DNA from: Adenophora triphylla var. japonica
Taxonomy: Eukaryota > Streptophyta > Magnoliopsida > Asterales > Campanulaceae
Length of the DNA stretch: 64,000 nucleotides
NCBI GenBank assembly: GCA_022495995.1
Contig: JAFEMH010002577.1
Coordinates: 248,001-312,000 of the forward strand
Direction of reading: 5' to 3'
The notes beneath the pieces were generated by a model, which saw only the letters and a program-made list of their open reading frames with translations, did not search any database and was not told the DNA's origin. Position 1 is the first letter of the stretch, and each line of letters begins with the position of its first letter. Shown one piece after another: positions 34,201 through 46,200 of this stretch. The position numbers were made by a program, and so were the translations under genes.

Positions 34201-37200
34201 CCGAATCGGAAGCCGTCGGAGGAGATTAGGATGACGACTGGGCGAGAGAGTTTGGTGAGTGGGTGGGTGAGGTGGTTGGCAGTCGGAGTTATGGTGGTGG
34301 GCGGTGGAGAAGAAGAGGAACGCAAAGGAGGAGGCGGCCATGGGAAGAGGAAGAAAGGGGGAAAGAGAGTGATGGGGAGGAAGGAAGGGTTTCAGGTAAT
34401 TGATTTCTTCCTCTTTCTCTTTTTAGATTTAAGTATTTTTTTTTCTTTTTTCATTTAAGCCCTTACACTTTTTTCATTTAAGCCCCTACACTTTTTTCAA
34501 AGATAAAAATGACCAAATGGATGCTTACTCATCGCCACGTAGGATGGAAGACGCCAGGTAGGTGCCAACTCAGACGAAGTTAACGAATTTTTTAACGACC
34601 GTCAAATGGAGGGACTACATTATCCTTAAAATGATAGGTTAGGGATTCTTAAGTACAAAAAATTTGTTTTAAGGACGAAAAGGTAAAACTTAAAGTACTT
34701 TAAGGACGAAAAAGGTACTTTTCTCGGAACTAGTTTGTACAAAAAGCTTTCAAGTTATTTATAGTTTTCTCATATTCTTTCACTTTTGTGATGTATATAA
34801 CATAATAAATGCATGTTAAACAGTCATTTGATTTGGTCCTTGGTTGACTTTTCAAACAGAAAGTGAAATTATCTTATGGAACAGAGATCGTATCTTTTTC
34901 CTTTTTGGGGTAAAGAAACCAAAGTAGATCCGTTTTCAATAAAAATATAACTCCTGCTCATACAAATCTAAAAGGCCAACCTTGTCCCCAGGAATCGAAA
35001 CATTGGTTATTAGCATTATTGAAACAAAATAGAAATTTGAGCATATAAATTATATTTTGGAGATTATGGGCGATTAGTAGTTGAATACCCAAATAAAATA
35101 CCTAGAATCTGTCTGTCTTGTTCGAAGTTGTGGGGAACTCGGCTAGCATCTGGTGGCACTCTTCCTGCAGGCTCCTTCACAGCTTTTCTTTACGTGCTTG
35201 GGATAGGAGGAATAGCCCCTTCGACCGTGTGGGCGGCGTTCTCGCATTGCTATAACCGCTCCATCGACAAAACTATCTCCACCATTTGAAAGCTGACACT
35301 GTACAAGTTTTATAAGTGGTTATGTTTTGCAAAAAGAGCTTTCAGTTTATAACAGAGTTCCATAAGGACCAACTTATAAAGAAAGTTCATATAACCCTTA
35401 CGGTTATGATAATATTCTCCAGGAACGTCAGCTATGTTGAAGACTGATAAGAAAGAATCCAAATGAATCTGAGCCTTGCCAGAAAATGGGAGTACATCCC
35501 AGGGGTTCTGCAAACATTCAAGCAGAAGACACCAAGCTTTTAATCCAACGAAACATCAACAAATAGAAGTCAAGTTCAAAAGAGGCAAGGATCAAGCCAG
35601 GTGATTCTATTACCTGGATTTGATCAATCAAGAAACTATAAGATGGCAAAAAGTGGTGAAGACAAAAATTTTTGGGAAGCGGGCCGAGATTACTTGGGGA
35701 TAAATTATACTCCCTCCGCCCAGACTAAGAGTCCTACTTTTGTTTATGGTACGTTATAGACTAGGAGTCCTACTTTGCTTTATTCTCAAAATAGCAAATA
35801 ATGAATAGTGTTTTGGACATACATATCCTCTTCTTTGTAGAATTAAAAAAAAAAACTTGCTACCCTACTTTTTACCAACTTAAATCATCAATAGTGTTGG
35901 ACAATTATGTCCTCAACCCACTGGCAATTGTTTATTCATTCCATAATGTTTTCTTATAATCGTGCAAACTCTTGGTCGGACTCTTAGTCTGGTACCGAGG
36001 GAGCACTTATTTTATAAAAAAATGGAATAAAAGGGGATCAAAATGATATCATAGTACAAATTTCACCAAATATAAAGGGGGGGGGCGAAATAGAGAAAAA
36101 TAATATTTTAGTGTATTTTTTTCAAAATTTTGAAGTACTAAAATGACATTTCCCAAAAGTTAAAGGGGTTGAGTGACCCTATCTCATGTGTGTGGCGAAG
36201 GCTTTGCAGCTGATGGAAAATTATTAGAAGAACAAAAATTAAAGCTACCCCTCCCCACTCATTCTCGTTTCACATATACATTACTTTGCACATGATCTTT
36301 AGTGAGCACGGTGAAAAGCAAAAGTAACGTGTAAGCCTATTATACTGATTTTGTAATCAATATGCGCTAGGCTAATATATGTACTTTCATTGCACAACTT
36401 GAGTAGAGCATCAAGAACTACTTGCCAAAGAGAAACATGGTAAAAAATATGGCCAAAATACGTTTACACCCCTAAAGCATACACCCATTCCCACTTTGCA
36501 CCCTTACGCGAATTTTGTCCCAAGGTGGCACCTTAATTAACCATGAATCCCACTTTACCTCCTAGCACCAAACGTCGTTAGGAATTTAAAGGAAAATGAT
36601 CATGTACATGCCAAATGAGGGATATTTTAGTCATTTTCCTTGAAAAGAGAAGGGCATGAATGTCAATTTTTATTGATGGTGACAATTCAATCCTCCACCC
36701 AACTCCACCACCAATTTCCACTACCACCATCTCTACATAACTTCGACTCCACCATCATCACCACCACCACCCAAATCCGTCCACCACCACCATCATCCAA
36801 ATCCGCTACCACCATCACCACCACCACCACCACCATTTGTCCTAAAATCAACAGTTTCAAAAAATCAAAGAACATAATTAGCAAAAGATATCGATTGATT
36901 TCTCCCCAAATCACTAATTTCTCCCAAACCCAACCAATTTATCCCAAAACGAAAGATCAAATAAACAAAAAAATCCCAGGATCTAGTGATGGATGAAAGG
37001 AAAGGGACAGTCGAACAAGGATGGAGAGGGTAATGAGGGAAGATCTGGGAACAAAAAAGACGGACATGGAGCTGTGACGGGGAGAAAATACGGAGATAAG
37101 TCGTGTGTCAAAGAAGAGGAAAGGAACACAGGAGAAGGGGTTGGGAAGGGAAAGGGGTGGGGTAGTTCAGAAAGTGGGAAAGGGAAAAGAACTGGTTTTG

Positions 37201-40200
37201 CTTCTTTTTTATTTTTATTTTCCCTTCTTTTTACATCTTTCTTTCTTATTTTTGTGTTTTATTTGTTTCTATTTGATTAGGAGTATCTTTTATTTAAAAT
37301 AATAAAAAACTTAAAATTGAAAAAAAATCATTTATTTAAATGGTAGAAATAAATAAAAACAGCTAGATAGTAATTTGTTTGTATATTAATTAATTAATAA
37401 TATAAAATATATATTCAAATTATAATTGGATAAAATATTAATATAATAAAATCAATTTAGATTTTTATAGGGCATTCATTATTAATTTTATTTATATAAC
37501 ACTGAATATTTTTTTTGACACCATAGAACAATAAATAGATCAAAAATAATATATTAATAATTTAATTTGATAATTTAATTTAATTTTAAAATGAGGTAAA
37601 ATTTGAGGAAGGGTGTAAAGTGGGATTTGGTAGATACTTTGGGAGGATAAACATATCCTAAAAAGACTATGAAATGACCAAAATAACCTTCACATGACCA
37701 TTTTCCGTTAAATTCCTCATGTCGTTTGGTGTGAGGGGGTAAAGTGGGATTCATGGTTAATTAAGGAGCCACCATGGGACAAAATTCATGCGAGGATGCA
37801 AAGGGGAATGGGTGTATACTTTGGGGGCGTAAACGTATTCTGGCCTAAAATATTAATTAAAATCTACTACTCCATCCCAAAATGAATGTAAAAAATTCGA
37901 ATTTGCTCTTGGTCAAGAGCAAATTTAAATTTTATTGGACAATCATTTTGGTACGGAGGGAGTACTTGATTCCACATTATGTTCTTAGCCAAGAAAGCAT
38001 CTGCATCTCAAATGAACTCTTTCTGTCATTAGCATGCTTGGTTCTTAAGCTTCCCGGAGTTGCAGAATACCTCAAATTAAACAGCATAAACTCATAAACC
38101 AACAATTTATAGTAAAGCGAAAAATGCAGTAGTGACCTCTGGGTAGACAGATTAACTCTAGACAACTCCTAGAAGCCATATCCTTCAGCTAACAGCAAAT
38201 ATTGCAGTGGAAAACAAAATATGGAACACATTAAAATACTGAACCTGCATAGAAATGGTAAGCATTTGAAGCAATTACACAGACTTTGCAGTTAAGGAAG
38301 AGCTAAATCAAATTGTAGAAGTGTATCATTCCACAATATATGGAGAGTGTAGCGAGACTCTCTCTCTCTCCCTCTTCCCACCTCTCGACTTTCTTCTTTA
38401 CTGTTCTTCCTATCCTCTGTTTTCTCACTATTTCAATACTGATCACATCTTTCATGCAAAATGTAAGGCTGTCAAGCTTGAGATGAAATCCAGGGAGTCC
38501 AAGCTCTCAGGAATGAACTTCAGCTTGAGGCAACCTCCAAACCATCGATCTTTATAAGCCTTTTAATTTATCGGTTCAGTTATCAACAGTGCCTCATCTA
38601 CTGAGTAGAAGTTCACTAGTGCAATTACGTATACACCAAAGTGGTCTGCAGAAAAACTAACTGCATACATCACTTCACAGACCAAAGTCATAAGTGGGCA
38701 TGCAAGGTTGCAATAGGGTGTCTACTCCTATACTGCTGTCCTTGAGCTGCTAAAGTATTCTCTGAGGAAGGACCAAGGCGTGATTGTATGGAAACATTTT
38801 CCCAGTGAGATTGAGTAGCAACAGACGCATGATTATCTCATTGTCAGTGCAGAGGGAAGGTTTTTCCGTACCCATGATTATCATGGGAAAACATCAATGA
38901 ACCCAAATGCATATGGACTTAGTATTTAACCATAAACCTATTCATTTACCCACAATACATTAATGCATCACATACTAATTTTCAGAATCTGCACAACTCA
39001 ATAACAGAAAAAGAGACCATTAATGATTATTTTTGTAAAATAAGGTTGAAGAGCAAATTACCACAGGAGATGAAAAGCCATATATTTCCATGAGCTTGTT
39101 ATTTTGTAGTCCATTCATGTAATTGATGGTCATCTGGATAAAATCATGTAAATAATAGATTATATTCATACTCCACGTTATTCTGACAAACATGGCTTTC
39201 TCTACGTTTACACACATACTAAGGGTTTGACCACATATATACTTTTCATGTTAGTGATTGTGAGAATTTTGAAGATGAAGGAAATTAAGACAGTGAAAGG
39301 CCAACTATAAAATTAAAATACCATAAGATAGGATGCCACAAGATAGAACATTCGTTGCAGCTTACTTAACAATAAAGCACTGGTTAAAGAGCAAAAAGAT
39401 CAGAAACTCATAAAAAGTGGGACTTGACTCATCTCGTGGCGACGTGAATTTCTTCATTACTTGACTTCGTCCATGGTGAATCATATATGATATAAGTTTC
39501 TTCTGAAGGCAAGAAGGCTGCCGTGCTCTGCATCAAGCTTGCTCTATATAAGATTTGTGAGGTAATCTTGCTGCCATATTTTTTTGGGCACTCACCGATC
39601 TTTAATTTTAAGCAGATGTGACATCTGCATGTATCTATTGGGGCGTGTACTATCGCATTATTGTTTTCCTTTTGGGGTAATATAGCTAGAGAACTCCGGC
39701 TGTAATTTTCCTTAATTAATGGAAATTCCCGTTCTGAAAACATACGAAGAAAAATGCTTTATTCTCTTTTAAGTTTTTGTTCTCTCAATCTTTGTTCCCC
39801 CGTTAAGGAGGAGGGGCCTAGTATATGTAAGAAACAGGATTAGAACAGGGAGGGGATCTATTCTTACTTCATCACCCTTTTTAATCTGATGTCCAGCATT
39901 TATCATCACCTCAAGCATACGGTCTTTGCCACGCCAAAGGAAAAAGCAATTTGGCTGAGAGGAATGGTTCAGCATGTCTGCAGATCATGATATGCATTCA
40001 ATATTTAACCTTTACTAAATCAAACAGAAAAACAAATAAATGAAAATAACAATAACAATACTGCTAAAAGAAAGAACATCAGAATCTGACAGTTAACTTG
40101 AAACAAACACCCTAATGTAAGGTTCTAAAAATCGCTAGGCGGTTGCTAGGCGTTGGAGCCGGACCAAGCGCCTAGGCGGGGCCTAGGATTTAGACACATT

Positions 40201-43200
40201 CATAAATGTATTCCGTATTTCCATCACTCCACAACATCAACAGCTTCCAAATGGAAGTCAAATTCAACTATATTACTTTAAGGAATGTAAATGAAAGAAG
40301 TATTTGATACATCTCCTTGCCTCATGGCTTGATAAATCGTCAAAAAAAAAGAAGTCAAGAGCATTGGTGGTACCCTTTAAAATAGTTATTTTTATTTACA
40401 AAAAATTGATAAAAGGAGATAATAAAATTAAGGGGAAATGACAAATTAGGCTCCAAAGTATAGGGGGTGTGCCAATCGGCGTTTGATATTCCAATTTTGT
40501 CAATTTAGGGTCCAAAGTTGACAATGTTAGTCAATTAGGGATTTTTTGACGGAAATGCTAACAAAATCTAGGTAAGTACATGTGCTTTGCACATGGACTT
40601 AACTGGAGTTTGTTTTGATTTTTTCATGGGTATATCTTCATTTCACACGGAGAAAATTAATCATAATTTTTTAAAAACAATTTAATCATAATTTATTGAA
40701 ATATTAAATTTATTTATAATATTAAAAAATAATTATACACTTCCTAAATTACCCCACCCCTACCAAATACTCATCCTCTTCACCTCTTCCCTTCCAGTCA
40801 CAAACTCTCCACACCATGCTCAACCCCTCACTTCAACTCCGGCAACCACTTCCGCCTCTGCCGCGATCATCTTCTCATGTTGTTGTTGTTGCTCTCACGG
40901 TGCCTTAAGCTATACCCACTGCTCCCCTTTTCTCTTTGTCTCTTCTCCGCCTCTCTCTTCCCTCCCCGTCCTCCACCTCTCACCCACTGCCTCTCTACTA
41001 GTCTCTCTCAACATGCAAACGCTATTATTTTCGCCTCCCTCTCTTTTATTTTTTGGTCAGAATTTTCGCCTCCCTCTCAATCTCTTCTAAATTTGTTTTT
41101 ACATTTTATCTCAATATCTCCAAAAACTTAAAAATGATTTTCATTTTCTTACAGATCTGGGTTTTATTTTTCAAGATCTGATTTTGGCTTATCAATGGAG
41201 CTTGAGAGGGGGTGGGGGTTTATTGAATGATATGAATGTTTAGATGATTTATCATTTTTTAAGATCTGAGATCTGATTTTGAATGTAAACCAAATGAAGA
41301 TTGGTGTACTACGGTATGGGTTTTGTTTTGATTCTTACTGGTAGGTTGAAGATGGGCAGTGGTTGGATGATGGTGGTGAGATTTGGCTGTGGTGATTGCC
41401 GGATTTTATGGTGGTTGCCGGATTTTATGGTGTTTGCCGGAGTTTATGGTTGTTTGTTGCTGAGTTTTATTTTATGGTGGTGGTTTAGGAGAATAGGTGG
41501 TGGTGGGTTAACTTAACAAACATTATTTGTGAAATGACGAAATGCCCAAGCCAAAGATTAAAACAAATCCCACTTAAGCGCGTGTGCAAAGCATGTGTGA
41601 CTTAATTGGATTTTCTTTGCAATTTCATCCAAAAACCATTAAATGACTGACATAGTCAACTTTGAACCCCAAATTGACAAAATTGAAACATCAGACCCCG
41701 ATTGGGACACACTCCCTAAATTTTGGACCCTAATTTGTCATTTCCCCTAAAATTAAATTTAAGATTAGCACTTATTCAAATTTTAGGGACAATAAAATGA
41801 ATCCCCATTCCCTCCCTAACTAGTCTGCACGCCCCATTAAAAAAAAAAAAACTAGTCTTCACCCCAAAGGCCCGTCATTTACCCTACCACATTATATAAC
41901 TTCTCATGCCCACACTCCACTCAACAACCTGTCTCTCTCCGCCTTTACGAAAACCGCCCCCTTCCCCTCCCTCTCCCACATCTCCAATCGTGGGTTGCGT
42001 CCATGAAAACAATCCTCCCGTCGGCCGTCGGGAAATCAATCGAGCATAACTACTCCAAAATGACACTCTAGTTTTCCACACCAACAAGAAGATCCTCAAA
42101 TAGATCGAAGTCATCCCTTCCCAAGCGCTTTCACAACAAGATCGCCGGATTCTCAACCCAGCTCGGCGGTCAGCGCGCCTAGAGCGTCTACACAACGCCT
42201 AGGCGGTGATTATCTGCTTTGAGCGCCTAATTTGGCCGATTTGTTGTTATGCGCGGCGTTGTGCTGCCACCTAGGTCAATTTTTAGAACACCACCCTAAT
42301 GTGGTGACCAAAACATTTCCTTAAATTAAAATCTAGACATGGAGATTTCTTCATGAAGCGGTTTCATATCTGCCCCTTGAGCTCAACATCCACATTCAGA
42401 CTTTTAATTTACAATGTTAATCGAGTCATACAGTAACATATCCCTTTTCTAAATGTTATCAGGTTAACGTGAAAAAAAGGTTAATGATCCCTAAGCTTTA
42501 TCCAGAAAGAATTCATTTTTTATTTTGAAGGGTTTGAGGTTAAGTAGGATATCTAAGTTACATAAATAAGGACCAGTTGACTTGTTGATGCTAACATACC
42601 CTTTCAAAAGCACTAAAACAACAACAAAGCCTTTTATCTCTAGGTCGACTGCGTAAACCAAAAGCAGAATCACATCACGTTAGGTGCAAGTATTAATCTT
42701 CTCTACGTGTGTCTCTCTTTTTAACCATATCTTCATTTAATCATCTATCCTCCATATGTTTGTGTATGACCTCTATCCAAGTCTTCTTTGGTCTCCCACG
42801 TGCTCTCCTAGAAGGACTGAAATCCATCAACTCCACTCGCCAGATAGGGGCATCTATAGGCCTGCATCATACATGTCCAAACCATCGTGAACAGATCCAA
42901 TTAGAGGTAGGATAACCTAACCACTCACATATATCCTAGTTCTTTTGGATGGCTATTAGGTGTACAGAATTCCACTCCCCCCCCCCCCTCTACGAGTAAT
43001 CGCTATATTCAGAGTTTTAGAGAAATCTAATACCCAGAAATGAAGCACCCAATAATTGTATTCAAGTCCATGGTTAAAGTCCACGTTCCAGAGAAAACTT
43101 GCTAGCAATTAATTTTGCACTTAATAAGTAGTCATTAATGTTGTTGGTTCAAGTAGTCCCATGAAGGGTCTTTCAAATTTCATGAAATTATATGTTATAC

Positions 43201-46200
43201 TATTTTCTATGCACTGCTTGCTCTGATCAGGATCACTGTGGAATGTCATTCACCTAACCCTCCCAGAAACATCTTTTAATGTTCAGTGCACAGAGTGTCC
43301 CTGGTCCCTACCATAAATCAGATAATATGTCCAAGAATTTCAATCACTGTTAACAATATTCAGAATGCTTTATATAGCAACTTATAGAATTTCATAAAAC
43401 AGGTATATTTTTAATCAAGTTGACCCCAAAATGTCAAGGTAGGTCAATTCTTTAGCGACCGAGGGAGAAATAATCTAAGGACACAGGCAAAAAAGATTAC
43501 CAACAAATTACAACTCGCATTATTTTAATTGGTCCCGAATCCCATCATATTTTCACTTGCAAGTCTACTGAGTTCTTTACTTTTCATGTTGCTCAATATA
43601 CAAATGCATCTTCTTCTATGATTCCTTGATCTACAGGGAAAACGCTAGTTGAAGTTAAAGATTTTGTTTGGTTCATGGTTTCAGAAAAGCTAAAACCTCC
43701 AAAAATGTGGAAAAAATCTACCTAGAACGTTACTCCTGGGATATAGTTGTTTAGGATAGGAATACAGGAATTTTAAGCACCTCCATCTGCTCTGTCGGAT
43801 TCCTTGTGGATTTAGCCATAGTCTGTTAAGAGCAGATTCTAATTTACTGTTATTGGTTTTGATAGTGCAAAGAAGCTAAGGTTCTATGTAGTGTCCATCT
43901 TTGCTTGAGGGGAGGGGGTGTTCTATGTTTGATTCTATGATGGTTGGAGCAAGTTTCCCATTGTTCTTTGTCGGACGTTGTCTTTTATTTGCCTACTTTA
44001 TTCAGCAGACAGCAGGTCCCATAGTTTTTTGTTTTGTATATTAATTTCTCGCTCAAAAATTCCGTGTCACCAAAAAGTTTTTACTTTTAAAAGAACAACT
44101 CCACAGGACTGGGAGTTACAGTCTTCAGATGAGATTCTGATTACAGCAGAGTTCTTATACAGATTGACAAGAGCAAGTGGCTAGCAAGCTCAAGAGTACA
44201 CACTAGCTTCAAGGTGACAAATAACAAATATAAAATAAAAACACTTTTTGTTTTGATTTTAACAAGAAGCAAAATACTGATGTCTGTTGATTGTTATCGG
44301 AGGCACTTAAATAAGAAGAGATGTTAATTACTTCTGCATGTCTTAAAATAAAAAAGTCAAAAGCATACACAATGTTCCAAGGATAAACCGTGCATTTGGC
44401 TTAAAGATTAATATCTTTACCATTTGAATAGCATATATATGTCCAAATGACATTAAGTCGGAAAGCATAGAGTCAGTTTTCTCAAGAACACAGTAGTTTC
44501 GTGTTGCTTTCTTTTCACCGTAAATTTGCTTCTCCTTCATCGCATATGATTTGAAGCTACAGCCAATATACTATGTATGTGGACCAAGGGATATAGAACT
44601 AATATTCATCCTATATCTTCTTTACTCTACATATAAGAAGAATCAGTCAGTGGACCAAGATCCAAGCCACCCATAGCAAGTTAATGTTCAGTGAGTGTCC
44701 CCATACGTGGGCAAGGCACAAGAGCCGGTTCATTGCAGATCACTGAGCTAAGGCATTACTCACCCCACTATAGTGAGTTAATCGAACCCAAGATCTGGCA
44801 AAGAAGTAAGATCCCTCATACACCCTGCAACCGATGGTAGAGTGGCTATTTCCATAACTTGTACTAAATAGTTCTATTAACTTTTGACTTTTTTAGGCCC
44901 TATGAACCTGATACTCTAAACTAAAACTTTGGAGTTCTTTTTTATGTTATTGCATTACATAAAGCTAGCTGGATGGCTTACGAAATAAGAGGGGCAAACC
45001 AGCTCTATTTTCTTTAAGCAGCAACAAATTTGCTTGTTCCACCAAGTCATTAGTTAGTTTAGCAGAATAAACAAAGAGGACAGGGAAGATTATTACAAAA
45101 TAAGATAACGAGAAAACCTCAGTGGTAAAAGCTCACCAGCATAAGGAACAAACATATTTGCATCTTGAACTAATGCCCCAATTCTCAGTTGCATGTTAAT
45201 GTTTCTACTCTGTGCCATTCCAAGTGCCCAAATGAATCGCTTTGGTTCAGGAGCAAGGCGCTTTACTTTAAGAGGTACACCAGAATGCTGAAAACAGAAG
45301 CATGTCCAGATAGTGGACAAAGAGCTCGTGTGCGTAAGTTAAAATTCATAAAGGACGGTAGAGTCTGTACTAGCTATATTAGAGAAACAATGCTAGATAC
45401 CCAATTTTTCTCCCAAAATACGAGGGCCCGTTTTTGCAGATCTTTCATGGTCGAAGCAAGATCCTCATCGTGTAGCTCGCTAAGGTCCTCCTATAGAATA
45501 TACACGAAAAAAGAGAAGAATTCCAGTTATGCAGCAAATCAGGAAACGACTAACGCAAAATGATTAATTAAACAATTTTCCAGGAAGTAAAGAAAGTGAT
45601 TAGCGGTAAGACGTCCACGATCAGTGACATGACTAACGAAACATAATTTTACAAGAAATTAAGCAAGTGATCAATTGTAAAGCGTCCATGATCAGCTTTT
45701 AAATCCAAGTTTACACTGAACCTATCAAAACTGCTACTGTACTATTAAACATATCCGATACGTAATTCATTACAAAGAAGAGGCCCAATGGAAATTTGTG
45801 AAGTAAACACTTCAATACTTCTTCATTGCTGAGACTTAAGATGGAGCACTGCTATTCAAGAGCATGTTGAGGCTAGATTAATGAGGCCTAGGTCGAATTC
45901 CCACTTACACACACACATGCATGAATGTTGCAGACAACGGAAAAAATTAAGTATGCTGCAATCTACTCAAACACAAACCTCTGTTGCAAGAAGCAAGCTA
46001 GTGCACTCCTCTACACTAGGCAAAAAGTCACCATAGAGCTGCCAAAAGTTATCTTCACGATCAAATGCATATAGAAGAAGACATGCTAACCGCAAGTCCC
46101 AATCCGTCTGCAATAATTATTAGACAATATGATCAAAACTGATAAACATAAAAGGTACAAATATGGCTGAAGAACAGGACTGAACAACTAATAATTATCA

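Noticed and set aside
33854..34458. Open frames in the MULE at 33092, including one with Arg-Glu runs
   Set aside because: They follow (GA)n repeats and GC-rich captured leader-like DNA. No domain or splice structure supports a gene.
36687..36996. His/Thr/Pro- and Val-rich frames around CCACCA repeats
   Set aside because: Both strands are open because of the trinucleotide repeat; no evidence for a protein.
44640..44860. Possible tRNA or tRNA-derived SINE on the minus strand (GGTTCGATTAAC and TTAGCTCAGTGATC)
   Set aside because: The box-like motifs are in the wrong order for a Pol III promoter and no cloverleaf or target duplication was found.
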